From Nitrososphaerota archaeon (lineage in GTDB: Archaea > Thermoproteota > Nitrososphaeria > Nitrososphaerales > UBA57), in NCBI GenBank assembly GCA_024860875.1, contig JACPSZ010000007.1:212218-276217 (forward strand): a stretch of DNA of 64,000 bases. Reading direction: 5' to 3'. Both the position numbers and the translations under genes were made by a program. Positions 8,674 to 17,763 of the stretch are shown piece after piece; position 1 is the first letter of the stretch; every line of letters begins with the position of its first letter. The notes beneath the pieces are model-generated. The model was not told the origin of the DNA. It did no database searches and was given only the letters and a program-made list of their open reading frames with translations.

Positions 8674-9773
8674 GTGGCAATATTCTCGGCGAGAGGTTTG
8701 TACTGGTATGTTACGGAGAGAGCCACGGAAGAGCAATTGGAGCTGTAGTAGATGGCTGCCCTGCAGGTCTGCCTATTGAAAGAGAAGAAATTCAGAGAGA
8801 ACTCGATTTGAGAAGGCCTGGTACCTCTTCCCTCTCATCACCTAGAAAAGAAGAGGACCAAGTAGAGATCCTTTCAGGGATAGTTAACGGCAGGACTACG
8901 GGCTCCCCGATAGGCATGCTGATCTGGAATAAGGATGTCGATTCGAAGCCTTACGAGAGGTTGATGAAAATGCCAAGACCTGGGCATGCAGATATGCCGG
9001 CGTGGTTCAAGTATGGAGGCTTCAACGATGTCAGAGGTGGAGGACATTTTTCGGCTAGGCTCACTGCAGCGTTCGTAATGGGAGGGGCAATAGCAAAGAA
9101 GCTCCTTGCAAAAGTATTCGGGACAGACATCGTAGCCTATGTGACGGAGATTGGAGGGATAAGGGCAAAGACGATGAGCTTTGAAGAGGCGAAGAGCATG
9201 AGGTACTCCAACGAAGTGAGATGCCCAGACTCTGCAGCGGCTGAAAAGATGAAGGAGCTTATACTTGAAGAGAAGAAAAAGGGAGACAGCTTAGGAGGGT
9301 TGATTGAATGCGTAGCAAAAAATGCGCCTCTTGGTCTTGGGGAGCCTGTCTTTGGCTCTCTCGATTCGGATTTAGCAAGAGCATTATTCTCAATACCTGC
9401 AGTTAAGGGAGTAGAGTTTGGCTCGGGATTCAACGCTGCACGGTTAAGGGGCTCGCAGAACAACGACCAATACACAGTAGTTGGAGGCAAAATAGTTTCC
9501 AAAACGAACAATGCGGGAGGCATGCTTGGAGGGTTATCATTCGGAATGCCAATCATCAGCAGAATTGCGTTCAAACCACCGTCATCAATACCAAAGACGC
9601 AGAAGACCGTGAACCTTGAAACTATGAAGGAAGAGGAGCTGATAGTGTCTGGCAGGCACGACCCTTGCGTTCTACCTCGCGCGGTTCCTATTGTCGAAGC
9701 AGTAGTAGCCCTAGTCCTTGCAGACCATGCACTCCGTGCTGGGCTTATCTCTCCGGTAATAGGGAAGCACTGA
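8670..9773 (+). CDS. aroC: Chorismate synthase
   Basis: Makes chorismate from EPSP with reduced FMN as cofactor. The 367-residue protein shows the signature CYGESHGRAIG near residue 13, RPGHADMPAWFKYG near residue 104, RGGGHFSAR and the closing SGRHDPCVLPRAVPIVE. TTG start at 8670 overlaps the aroA stop codon (TTGA). Normal length. Confidence 0.95.
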   Translation: MSGNILGERFVLVCYGESHGRAIGAVVDGCPAGLPIEREEIQRELDLRRPGTSSLSSPRKEEDQVEILSGIVNGRTTGSPIGMLIWNKDVDSKPYERLMKMPRPGHADMPAWFKYGGFNDVRGGGHFSARLTAAFVMGGAIAKKLLAKVFGTDIVAYVTEIGGIRAKTMSFEEAKSMRYSNEVRCPDSAAAEKMKELILEEKKKGDSLGGLIECVAKNAPLGLGEPVFGSLDSDLARALFSIPAVKGVEFGSGFNAARLRGSQNNDQYTVVGGKIVSKTNNAGGMLGGLSFGMPIISRIAFKPPSSIPKTQKTVNLETMKEEELIVSGRHDPCVLPRAVPIVEAVVALVLADHALRAGLISPVIGKH

Positions 9774-9778
9774 ACAAA

Positions 9779-11170
9779 TTGAAAGAGGACGCAGAGCTTA
9801 GGCGGCTGAGGAAGGAAATCCGCAGCACAACACTGGAGATATTCCATCTCATAAACAAGAGGATGAAGATTGGGGAAGAGATAGGCAGGGTCAAAAAGTC
9901 CTTGAAATTGCCTTTCCTTGATGGAAAAGTTGAACGCGAATTAAGGGATGATGTCATGCAATATTGCGTCAGCAAGGGCATAGACGAAAAACTCGTAGCA
10001 AGGATACTTACACTTCTCTTCAAAGAGACTATTGCAAGGGAAGTAAGCAGCTCAAAGAACGAAGCAATTTCAGCATCGAAGATGTTCGTTAGGGCAAAGG
10101 AGCTCGAAAAACAGGGGAAGAAAATAATACACCTCGAAGTAGGAGAACCAGACTTTTCGCCCCCTCTGAAGGTGCTCGAAGCCACAAAAGATGCGATGTA
10201 CGGAGGGTTTACCCGCTATACAATTCCGTCAGGCATACCTGAGCTTAAAGCAAAGATAGCCTCGCATGTTAGCAAGAGGTACAATGTCAATATTGCTGAG
10301 AAAGATGTCATTTGTACTGTAGGTGCAAGATTCGGCATCTTTGCTGCAATGAATGCAGTACTTTCACCTGGTAATGAAGTCATAAACATAGACCCGAACT
10401 GGCCTGCATACGGTGACACCGCAGAATTTCTTGGGGCAAGGGTTCGCACGATAAGCACTACACTTGAGAAGTCATGGGAGCCATCCTTTGAAGACATAGA
10501 GAATTCCATAACAGATACAACGCAGATGCTCATTCTTAGCTACCCTAACAATCCGACTGGCAAGGTTTTGAGTCCTAAGACTCTTGGAAAGATAGTGGAA
10601 ATTGCCCAGAAGAAGAACATCACTATTCTTAGTGATGAAGTCTATGCAGATTACTGTTTTGTGCCCAACAGGAGCCTTATTGAATTCGAATATTCAAACT
10701 CCATAGTAGTTTCTTCATTTTCAAAAACTTACGCCATGACGGGTTTCAGGCTAGGCTACGCTATGGGCAATGCAAAAATCCTTGCAAGGATGGCCAAGAT
10801 TCAGGAGATCGCAGTTCTCAGCCTGCCTCACTTTATTCAGGTCGGCGCAATGAATGCTTTTGATGATGAAACTTACGTAAGGAGGAACATTGCAGAGATG
10901 AACAAAAGATTCGAAGTTGCAGCAAAGCTTCTCAACAGATTACCCCTCAAGTTCCGAAAGCCTGACGGAGGGTTGTACATATTTCCCAGAGGCAGAGATG
11001 TAAAGTTCAACGGGAACGAATTCGCTATGGAACTACTTGAGAAGAAAGGCGTCGCAGTGACCCCAGGCACGGGGTTCGGTGACTACCCAAACTTTTTCAG
11101 AATCTCTCTTAACCAGCCTGCCGATGTGCTCTCCGAAGGTATCAAGAGAGTAGGAGAACTGCTAAGATGA
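9779..11170 (+). CDS. Chorismate mutase (AroQ) fused to PLP aminotransferase
   Basis: Residues 1-90 are an all-alpha AroQ chorismate mutase (RRLRKEIRSTTLEIFHLINK, then IGRVKK), and residues from about 95 are a class I/II aminotransferase with EVGEPDF, YPNNPTGKV, the PLP lysine in SSFSKTYAMTGFRLGY near residue 316 and a substrate arginine in FFRISLNQ. Together they could turn chorismate into prephenate and transaminate prephenate or phenylpyruvate/4-hydroxyphenylpyruvate. I place the start at TTG 9779, just after the aroC stop, because the longer in-frame extension back to 9665 lies inside aroC and is serine/cysteine-rich with no domain. Substrate order (arogenate or keto acid route) is not decidable here. 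Confidence 0.88.
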   Translation: MKEDAELRRLRKEIRSTTLEIFHLINKRMKIGEEIGRVKKSLKLPFLDGKVERELRDDVMQYCVSKGIDEKLVARILTLLFKETIAREVSSSKNEAISASKMFVRAKELEKQGKKIIHLEVGEPDFSPPLKVLEATKDAMYGGFTRYTIPSGIPELKAKIASHVSKRYNVNIAEKDVICTVGARFGIFAAMNAVLSPGNEVINIDPNWPAYGDTAEFLGARVRTISTTLEKSWEPSFEDIENSITDTTQMLILSYPNNPTGKVLSPKTLGKIVEIAQKKNITILSDEVYADYCFVPNRSLIEFEYSNSIVVSSFSKTYAMTGFRLGYAMGNAKILARMAKIQEIAVLSLPHFIQVGAMNAFDDETYVRRNIAEMNKRFEVAAKLLNRLPLKFRKPDGGLYIFPRGRDVKFNGNEFAMELLEKKGVAVTPGTGFGDYPNFFRISLNQPADVLSEGIKRVGELLR

Positions 11171-12030
11171 GAGTTGCCGTAATTGGCGGAACGGGCAGAA
11201 TGGGCAAATGGTTCACCCGCTATTTCATTGCTAACAAGCACGACGTTGCTATATTTGGACGGGATAGCAAGAAGGTTAAGCGTGTAGCTGAAGACATGGG
11301 TGCAAAAACACTCAATTCGCTTGAAGATTGCAAGAATTCAGAAGTAATAGTAATCGCAGTACCTATCTATGCAACGCCCAAATGTATAGAGCAGATAGCT
11401 CCGAAACTCAAGAAAAGCACTACTCTGATTGAGATTACTTCGATAAAGGAGGTTGTGATGGCAGTGTTAAAGAAAGTAAAGAATGGAAGTGTGCTATCCA
11501 TACATCCTCTCTTTGGGCCTGGAGCTAATATCAAAGCTGTCAACCGCTATGCCATTATACCAGTACTGGATTCAGCTAAGGAAAAGTCATCATTCAAGAA
11601 ACTGTTTCCCCAATCTGAAGTTCTAGTTGTGCAAGCGGAAGAGCATGATATCGCTATGGCCAAGGTTCTTTCACTGACGCACTTCATGAACGCTCTCTTC
11701 CTCAAGACGATTGGTGAAAACACAGATGATATCTCCAAGCTCTCAGGAACAACCTTTGGAATACAATTGGCTCTGGCAATGGGAGTCATGCATGACGAAC
11801 CGAAACAGTTAGCATCGCTGCAGGTCCAAAACCCTCATTTCAAGGATGTTCTAAATGAAATGATAAAGAACGCAAGGGAGTGGCAGAGCCTCATAGCTGC
11901 GGGGAAGCAGGACATGCTATCTGCAAAATACAATGAAATCAAGAGTGCGATAGAGAAGAAAAAAGCATTCAGGGAATCTTATGACAAGATGTACGCTATG
12001 TTTCGCTCACTGCAGAAGGGCGAGTACTAA
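11167..12030 (+). CDS. tyrA: Prephenate/arogenate dehydrogenase-type protein
   Basis: NAD(P)-dependent oxidative decarboxylation toward tyrosine is the likely role. The 287-residue protein starts with a Rossmann motif GGTGRMG at residues 7-13, has the conserved SIHPLFGPG near residue 112 that carries the family histidine, and a helical C-terminal dimerisation domain. ATG overlaps the stop of the fusion gene (ATGA). Last gene of the aromatic operon; it meets a convergent regulator gene with a 4-bp overlap. Confidence 0.88.
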   Translation: MRVAVIGGTGRMGKWFTRYFIANKHDVAIFGRDSKKVKRVAEDMGAKTLNSLEDCKNSEVIVIAVPIYATPKCIEQIAPKLKKSTTLIEITSIKEVVMAVLKKVKNGSVLSIHPLFGPGANIKAVNRYAIIPVLDSAKEKSSFKKLFPQSEVLVVQAEEHDIAMAKVLSLTHFMNALFLKTIGENTDDISKLSGTTFGIQLALAMGVMHDEPKQLASLQVQNPHFKDVLNEMIKNAREWQSLIAAGKQDMLSAKYNEIKSAIEKKKAFRESYDKMYAMFRSLQKGEY

Positions 12031-12308
12031 AGACCTAAACCGAACGATTTTGCGAACTCCTCGAAGTGTCCATAAGCCTGCAGGAATTCGACTCCCTTGT
12101 TACTGATCTTGTATCTCGAAGTCTGCTCTACTATAACCTCTTCCATCAGGCCAGAAGCTACCAGAGTCGAGACTATCTTCACGAGCCTTGCATAGGAGAG
12201 GTTGGCCTTCCTTAGAAGTGCTGTTATACCTACCCCTTCATTGCCGTTATCCTTTGCAGTCCGTAGGACATCAGCAATGATTCTTACTTGAGTTCTATAG
12301 CTTGCCAT
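12027..12308 (-). CDS. Winged-helix transcriptional regulator (HTH_45-like)
   Basis: A 93-residue single-domain protein: helices RTQVRIIADVLRTA and GVGITALLRKANLSYARLVKIV (recognition helix), then a wing with SRYKISNKGVEFL. This is the usual composition of small archaeal winged-helix regulators (HTH_45 type). It overlaps the upstream membrane protein gene by 14 bp, so both are probably one transcript, and it is convergent with tyrA. Target unknown. Confidence 0.8.
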   Translation of the reverse strand: MASYRTQVRIIADVLRTAKDNGNEGVGITALLRKANLSYARLVKIVSTLVASGLMEEVIVEQTSRYKISNKGVEFLQAYGHFEEFAKSFGLGL

Positions 12309-12963
12309 ATTCTCCTAACCCCTTGAAAGATGAGAACTCCATTACTGGAGCGTAAAGCATGAAGAACCCTACAATCTTGAACCCTACGGAAACCAGTAGC
12401 ACAAAAGAAACTCCGGGTGTAAAGATGCTGACCCATCTAACAAGCTCTCCCAGCGCTATCAGTGCCAGTGCGCTGCCTATCATGAGAGTCTGCCTCTTCT
12501 TATATACAAAATATGACATCATCGTTTCAACAAAACCGTAAAGCAGGAAGACGAATGAAAGAGATTTCAAAAGTGCAGAAGCTGCTGAAATGGGAGTCGC
12601 TATCAGCGGTGTAAGCACCGCGCCCTTGCCCATTGAGCGAGCATTTATACCATATGAGAATGCCAAGAAGAAATACCCGGCAGTTTCCATGAACGTTGCA
12701 ACTCCGAGCAGCATGGAAGCCGCGACTGCAAGGTATGTAACTGAATGAAGGGCTGACAAATCGACAAGGGTGCTTAGACCCGTAATGCACAGGCCTGAGC
12801 CCAAAAAGACGAATGCAACCATGAGCCTCAGAAGAGTAGGGCTGCCTGTTTCCCTGTACCCCTGCCTTGCTATCCTAGCGACAGAAAAACCGATGAATGC
12901 ACCCACTACGTTCAGGGCGCTTTCACCGACAGCAAAGGCAAGATCCCATTCCAAGAGTCTCAA
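12295..12963 (-). CDS. Integral membrane protein, seven predicted helices, function unknown
   Basis: 222 residues, almost entirely hydrophobic, with about seven transmembrane segments and short polar loops. I do not recognise a catalytic motif; the outline resembles the 7TM sensor-like membrane proteins common in archaea. It sits directly upstream of, and overlaps, a winged-helix gene, which suggests a membrane-sensor/regulator pair. The start ATG at 12963 has AT-rich sequence before it. Confidence 0.7.
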   Translation of the reverse strand: MRLLEWDLAFAVGESALNVVGAFIGFSVARIARQGYRETGSPTLLRLMVAFVFLGSGLCITGLSTLVDLSALHSVTYLAVAASMLLGVATFMETAGYFFLAFSYGINARSMGKGAVLTPLIATPISAASALLKSLSFVFLLYGFVETMMSYFVYKKRQTLMIGSALALIALGELVRWVSIFTPGVSFVLLVSVGFKIVGFFMLYAPVMEFSSFKGLGEYGKL

Positions 12964-13071
12964 CGAAAAGTGCCATATAGAATATAAAAGGTTTTGGAAG
13001 TCAAAATCTATGATTGATAAGTCAAATTAGAGCTACAAGTTTCGCAAAAATGACATTGGAAATGTTTAAGG

Positions 13072-13080
13072 CTTAAATAA
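13072..13080 (+). promoter_or_regulatory. TATA box of the EF-1alpha gene
   Basis: CTTAAATAA lies 41 bp before the start codon. With the usual archaeal spacing of about 26 bp, transcription would begin near 13100 and leave a leader of about 20 nt containing a short AGGAA before ATG. Confidence 0.5.
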
Positions 13081-13120
13081 TGACATGGTTATCACTCAAG
13101 AACAAAAAGTGTGTTAGGAA

Positions 13121-14455
13121 ATGGCAGACAAACCTCACATGAATCTCATAGTAACCGGTCACGTAGACCAAGGAAAGTCGACTACCATGGGTCACTTCCT
13201 GTTCGACCTTGGTGTCATTGACCAAAGAACCATAGAAGAGTATGCAAAAGAATCCGAGAAGACAGGGTCAGGCGATACTTTCAAGTACGCTTGGGTTTTA
13301 GACTCCTTAAAGGACGAACGTGAAAGGGGCGTCACAATAGACCTTGCTTTTCAGAAGTTCGAGACTGATAAGTACTTCTACACTCTGATCGATGCTCCTG
13401 GTCATAGAGACTTTATCAAGAACATGATCACGGGCGCTTCTGAAGCAGATGCAGCAGTACTAATGGTCTCTGCGAAGCCAGGTGAAACGGAAGTTGGAAT
13501 TGGACCTGGGGGTCAGTCGAGGGAGCATGCATTCCTGCTCAGGACGCTCGGTGTAAACCAGCTCGTAACTTGCATCAACAAGATGGATGATTCTATAGTA
13601 GGGTGGAAAGAGTCAAGGTACAACGAAGTCAAGGCAGAGGTTGAAAAGCTACTGAAGACCGTAGGATACGATCTTAAGAAGGTGAATTTCATCCCTGTGT
13701 CTGGCTGGATGGGCGATAATCTCATCAAAAAGTCTGAGCACATGAAATGGTACAAAGGACCGACGCTCTATGAAGTTCTCAACACCTTCGAGCCACCGCC
13801 AAAGCCACTCGACAAGCCTTTGAGGATACCAGTTCAAGATGTCTACTCAATTACAGGTGTAGGAACAGTTCCAGTAGGAAGGGTCGAGACTGGCAAGATG
13901 AAAGTTGGCGATACAGTGCTGATAATGCCGGGCAATCTAACTGCGGAGGTAAAGTCAATCGAAACTCATCATACACAGATGCCACAGGCAGTTGCAGGAG
14001 ACAATATAGGTTTTAACTTAAGAGGAGTTGCAAAGCAGGACATCAAGAGAGGAGACGTAATAGGATCTTCGCAAAACCCTCCGACCGTTGCAAAGGAGTT
14101 CCTGGCACAGATCATTGTGGTATTCCATCCAACAGCTATAGCTGCAGGTTATACTCCAGTACTGCATGCGCACACGTCGCAGGTCGCTGCGACAATCACT
14201 GAACTCGTTGCTAAAATTGATCCGAGAACTGGCCAGCCTACGGAAGAGAAGCCAAAGTCTCTGAAGACCGGAGACTCTGCGCTCGTAAAGATTCAGCCTT
14301 TGAGGCCTCTCTGCATAGAGCCCTTCAAGGAGTTCCCGGAGCTCGGAAGGTTCGCGCTCAGGGATATGGGCACTACAATAGCTGCAGGAGTAGTCAGAGA
14401 GATTACCCAGAAGTGGGCTGTAGAGAAGGCTGCAGCTCCAAAAACTAAGGCTTAG
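13121..14455 (+). CDS. tuf: Translation elongation factor 1-alpha
   Basis: GTPase that delivers aminoacyl-tRNA to the ribosome. 444 residues, normal archaeal length. G1 GHVDQGKST at residues 13-21, G3 DAPGHRDF near 92, G4 NKMD near 151, then the two beta-barrel domains ending in RDMGTTIAAGVV. The MADKPHMNLIVTGHVDQGKS N-terminus matches archaeal EF-1alpha. Monocistronic by spacing. Confidence 0.98.
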   Translation: MADKPHMNLIVTGHVDQGKSTTMGHFLFDLGVIDQRTIEEYAKESEKTGSGDTFKYAWVLDSLKDERERGVTIDLAFQKFETDKYFYTLIDAPGHRDFIKNMITGASEADAAVLMVSAKPGETEVGIGPGGQSREHAFLLRTLGVNQLVTCINKMDDSIVGWKESRYNEVKAEVEKLLKTVGYDLKKVNFIPVSGWMGDNLIKKSEHMKWYKGPTLYEVLNTFEPPPKPLDKPLRIPVQDVYSITGVGTVPVGRVETGKMKVGDTVLIMPGNLTAEVKSIETHHTQMPQAVAGDNIGFNLRGVAKQDIKRGDVIGSSQNPPTVAKEFLAQIIVVFHPTAIAAGYTPVLHAHTSQVAATITELVAKIDPRTGQPTEEKPKSLKTGDSALVKIQPLRPLCIEPFKEFPELGRFALRDMGTTIAAGVVREITQKWAVEKAAAPKTKA

Positions 14456-14485
14456 CCAATTGTGCTTGTCTCGAAAGAGACAGCA

Positions 14486-15166
14486 CTATCTTTTCTTTTT
14501 CAGATTAATTTTCTTAATGTCCAAATACATTATCGAGTCTTTCTTCTTTCTCGAAAAATCCTCTATCTCTATGCTTTTCTTGAACCCTGGTCCGTCCAAT
14601 GTTAGTGTGTGGTATTCACCCTGCTCTCCGCATATGTCAAGGCCCGTCTTTGCGGATAAATCGGATAGTTCGCTTAGAATGCCTTTGTTAATTTTACGTC
14701 CCAACCATCTGCTGGAAAACCAAGGTTTCTTCACGCATGAAAATATTGCCCTGAAACCTGCAGAGATGAAACTTTCCAGAATTTCCTTCCTATCTTTGTG
14801 CCATAGGGGCGTCAATAGTTCGATACCAGAATTTCCGATACATTCCTTCAGCCATCTCTGAAACCCGCAAACTTCAGCAATGTCTCCAGCAATTAGAACG
14901 TCCATCCCGTGTTCTTTCAGGTAGTGCATTGCATTAGCGTAGCCCTGCTTGAACGGCTCTTCTATGACAATTTCGTGATGAGGTAATGCAAGAGCTTCTG
15001 CCTGATATTTCATAAAATGCAGAGGGTGCGCAAGGAACTTTCCCTGTTTTGGAACGAATGTAACAAGTTCCTCTATGCTATGACCAGAAAGCTTTGCAAG
15101 ATATAGTGAAAAGGAGCAGTCCTTACCACCAGTCCAAAGCACTGCTGAATTTCTAATTTTGGTCAA
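14486..15166 (-). CDS. Diphthine-ammonia ligase family ATP pyrophosphatase (Dph6-like)
   Basis: 226 residues with an N-type ATP pyrophosphatase loop WTGGKDCSFSLY near residue 12, AGDIAEVCG near 93 and the C-terminal CGEQGEYHTLTLDGP that marks the Dph6/MJ0570 family. Dph6 amidates diphthine on EF-2 in the last step of diphthamide synthesis. Its place beside EF-1alpha is suggestive but not proof. It reads toward and ends 30 bp from the EF-1alpha stop. Confidence 0.83.
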   Translation of the reverse strand: MTKIRNSAVLWTGGKDCSFSLYLAKLSGHSIEELVTFVPKQGKFLAHPLHFMKYQAEALALPHHEIVIEEPFKQGYANAMHYLKEHGMDVLIAGDIAEVCGFQRWLKECIGNSGIELLTPLWHKDRKEILESFISAGFRAIFSCVKKPWFSSRWLGRKINKGILSELSDLSAKTGLDICGEQGEYHTLTLDGPGFKKSIEIEDFSRKKKDSIMYLDIKKINLKKKR

Positions 15167-15178
15167 ACCTCTACAGAA

Positions 15179-15613
15179 TTATCTTCTTTCCTTTCTGACC
15201 CTGCTTTCTATGTGCTCGATGATCTCTTTCAATGATGTACCTGGGCCAAAGTTTCCAGTGATCCCGAATTTTTCGAGCTTTTTCCTGTCCTCTGGAGGTA
15301 TTATTCCTCCTCCAACTATGATTATATCACCTGCACCTTTTTCCTTCAACAACTCTGCAACTCTCGGAAATGCTGTCATGTGAGCTCCATTCAGGAGGCT
15401 CAATGCCACGACATCTACATCTTCATCGATAGCCATCCGTACAACTTGCTCTGGAGTAGGCAGAAGACCGCTGTAGATAACCTCCATACCAGCATCCCTG
15501 AAAGCTCTGCATAGTACTAATGCTCCTCTGTCATGGCCATCAAGGCCAGGTTTGGCTACGAGAATCCTGATCTTCTTCTGCTCTGTTCTCTTAGAAATGC
15601 TCTTTGCAGCCAT
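15179..15613 (-). CDS. mcmA2: Methylmalonyl-CoA mutase, B12-binding subunit
   Basis: The small subunit that binds adenosylcobalamin. 144 residues with the base-off B12 signature DGHDRG (DxHxxG) near residue 24, GLLPTPEQ, LSLLNGAH and GGGIIPPED. Same strand and 9 bp downstream of the catalytic subunit gene. Split large/small subunits are typical of archaea. In Thermoproteota the enzyme can serve the 3-hydroxypropionate/4-hydroxybutyrate cycle or propionate metabolism. Confidence 0.93.
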   Translation of the reverse strand: MAAKSISKRTEQKKIRILVAKPGLDGHDRGALVLCRAFRDAGMEVIYSGLLPTPEQVVRMAIDEDVDVVALSLLNGAHMTAFPRVAELLKEKGAGDIIIVGGGIIPPEDRKKLEKFGITGNFGPGTSLKEIIEHIESRVRKERR

Positions 15614-15622
15614 TCGTATCGC

Positions 15623-17374
15623 CTAAAGCAAAGATGGTTCCGTCCATTCTCCGAAGACCTCCCTTCCTACATTGACAATTTCGCCCAGAGTTGCATACGC
15701 TTTGACAGCTTTTAGTATTAGGTACATACTATTCGCATCTGGGTTCTTGTACGCATTTTTCAATTCTTGCAGAGCCTTTGCAACTTTAGCATTGTCCCTC
15801 TGCTTCCTTACTTCCTTCAATCTTTTGACTTGCCTTCTCTGCGCCTTTAGGTCTATCTTTAGAGTTGAAATTGGAGGCTCCTCCTCAACGACATGCTTGT
15901 TGACTCCTACTACAATGTCCTTTCCCTCCTCAGCCCTCTTCTGAGTTCGATAGGCAGTTTCTGCAATCTCTCTCTGCAGATAGCCAGCTTTTACCGCTGC
16001 CAGCACGCCTCCAATCGATTCGATCTTGTCAAAATAGCTGAAAGCCCGTTCTTCCATTTCGTTTGTTAACCATTCAAGATAGTACGAACCTCCGAGAGGG
16101 TCTATCGTGTCTGCAACTCCAGTTTCCTCCGCAATGATCTGCTGCGTCCTCAAGGCTATGGTTACTGCCTCTTCAGTAGGAAGTGCCCATGCTTCGTCGT
16201 ACGAATTAGTGTGCAGAGATTGAGTTCCACCGAGCACGGCTGCCAGAGCTTCAATGGCAGTCCGTACAACGTTGTTTGTGGGCTGCTGCCATGTTAAAGA
16301 CGCTCCAGATGTCTGAGTGTGGAATCTCAACAATAGGGCTCTTGGGTTTGTAACTCCATATTTTTCTTTTAATACAGTGGCCCAGATTCTCCTTGCAGCC
16401 CTGAACTTTGCTATCTCTTCAAAGAAGTTCATGCAGCAGTTGAAGAAGAACGATATTCTTGGAGCAAACTCCTCCACTTTGAAACCTGCTTCAATTCCCA
16501 AATCAATGTATGCAAAGCCATCTGCAAGCGTAAAGGCAAGTTCCTGCACGGCATCCGCACCCGCCTCTCTGATATGATAGCCGCTGACGCTGACATAGTT
16601 CCATTGTGGCATCTGTTTCGTGCAGAAGAGCATCATGTCTCTTATGATACGCATGTGGGCTTCTGGAGGATAGACCCATTCCTTCTGCGCAATGTACTCC
16701 TTCAGCATGTCAGCCTGAACGGTTCCTCTAAGTTTCTTGAGGGGCACTCCCTGCCTTTCGCCTACTGCTGCATACATTGCTGTCAATATTGCTGCTGGGG
16801 CATTGATAGTCATAGAAGTGCTTACATCGCCGAGAGGTACTGCATTGAGCAGAATATCCATGTCTTTCAGCGAAGAGATGTTGCAGCCGCACTTGCCCAC
16901 CTCTCCCTCCGCCCTTTCGCTATCCGCATCGTAACCATAAAGAGTGGGCATGTCAAACGCTATACTGAGACCAGTTTCTCCATGATTGATTAGATATTTC
17001 AGCCTCTTGTTCGTATCCTCTGGAGTTCCGAAACCAGAGAACATTCGCATCGTCCAAGGTTTCCCTCTGTACATTGTAGGATAAACTCCTCTTGTGTATG
17101 GGAAACTTCCTGGCAATCCAGCATCTCTTACAGGATCAAAATTTTCAATATCTAGAGGAGTATAGACTCTCCCGACCTTGATATTTGAAGGGGTTTGGAA
17201 ATCCTTGTCTAGTTCTGGAGAACTCTTTAGCCAAGGTTCTAGAATTTGCTCTTCCCACTTTCTATAATTCTCCTTGAGCCTCTTCATGGCTTTTTGATCT
17301 ACTGCACGAGCTTTATTTCTGGCTCCAATCTCCGAAAGCCTTACTCGCCAGTAGCTCCTCTGAGTTTCGAGCAA
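15623..17374 (-). CDS. mcmA1: Methylmalonyl-CoA mutase, catalytic subunit
   Basis: Interconverts methylmalonyl-CoA and succinyl-CoA by a B12 radical mechanism. The 583-residue TIM-barrel subunit lacks the B12 domain, which is supplied by the next gene. Motifs: YTRGVYPTMYRGKPWTMRMF near residue 94, GLSIAFDMPTLYGYD near 134, SVSGYHIREAGA near 263 and HTNSYDEAWALPTEEA near 390. The start codon is TTG at 17374. The associated GTPase MeaB lies 1.3 kb away on the other strand. Confidence 0.94.
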   Translation of the reverse strand: MLETQRSYWRVRLSEIGARNKARAVDQKAMKRLKENYRKWEEQILEPWLKSSPELDKDFQTPSNIKVGRVYTPLDIENFDPVRDAGLPGSFPYTRGVYPTMYRGKPWTMRMFSGFGTPEDTNKRLKYLINHGETGLSIAFDMPTLYGYDADSERAEGEVGKCGCNISSLKDMDILLNAVPLGDVSTSMTINAPAAILTAMYAAVGERQGVPLKKLRGTVQADMLKEYIAQKEWVYPPEAHMRIIRDMMLFCTKQMPQWNYVSVSGYHIREAGADAVQELAFTLADGFAYIDLGIEAGFKVEEFAPRISFFFNCCMNFFEEIAKFRAARRIWATVLKEKYGVTNPRALLLRFHTQTSGASLTWQQPTNNVVRTAIEALAAVLGGTQSLHTNSYDEAWALPTEEAVTIALRTQQIIAEETGVADTIDPLGGSYYLEWLTNEMEERAFSYFDKIESIGGVLAAVKAGYLQREIAETAYRTQKRAEEGKDIVVGVNKHVVEEEPPISTLKIDLKAQRRQVKRLKEVRKQRDNAKVAKALQELKNAYKNPDANSMYLILKAVKAYATLGEIVNVGREVFGEWTEPSLL

Positions 17375-17601
17375 GAACTCTAACCTTTCTGATTTAACGT
17401 TGGTGGCGATGCTTAATTGAGTTTCGGTTTCCTAAGAGGTTATCAGATATTCCACAATTACATTAGAGAGCATGAGGCTCTAAACCGCAAAACGCCAGCT
17501 CTAGCATGTGAGTTGAAATTGAAGTTCCAACAAATGGCTTACAATAATCCAAAATGCAAAATTAAGCCGTAAGTATTAAAGGAAAGGTGTATCCGGGGTT
17601 C

Positions 17602-17613
17602 AAATAATTAATG
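17602..17613 (+). promoter_or_regulatory. Possible TATA box for the structured RNA at 17.63 kb
   Basis: AAATAATTAATG lies about 26 bp before the left arm of the nested inverted repeats that begin at 17635, exactly the distance expected between an archaeal TATA box and a transcript start. Confidence 0.4.
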
Positions 17614-17631
17614 TATGATCTTTTAGGCATA

Positions 17632-17702
17632 GACGCTCAAACACCCATGCACTACGATCTTCGTAGCCAGATTAGGCATGGGGATACCCAATGTTTGAGC
17701 AG
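17632..17702 (+). ncRNA. Candidate structured RNA, three nested helices
   Basis: Three perfect helices nest in 66 nt: GCTCAAACA (17635-17643) with TGTTTGAGC (17692-17700), CCCATGC (17644-17650) with GCATGGG (17676-17682), and CTACGA (17652-17657) with TCGTAG (17661-17666). The sequence sits in a gene-free stretch, has a TATA-like box at the right distance upstream on the + strand, and T-rich sequence follows. It does not look like a tRNA, and I see no cobalamin box although the mutase gene is nearby. The structure is symmetrical, so the strand is inferred from the TATA box only. Confidence 0.45.
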
Positions 17703-17763
17703 TATTGTTTTGCTATGTTATGATTTTAAGTTTTCCAATTATCCTAATACTATGAAACAAAAC

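Noticed and set aside
17635-17700. Cobalamin riboswitch for methylmalonyl-CoA mutase
   Set aside because: The conserved B12 box is not found on either strand, and riboswitches of this class are not established in this lineage.
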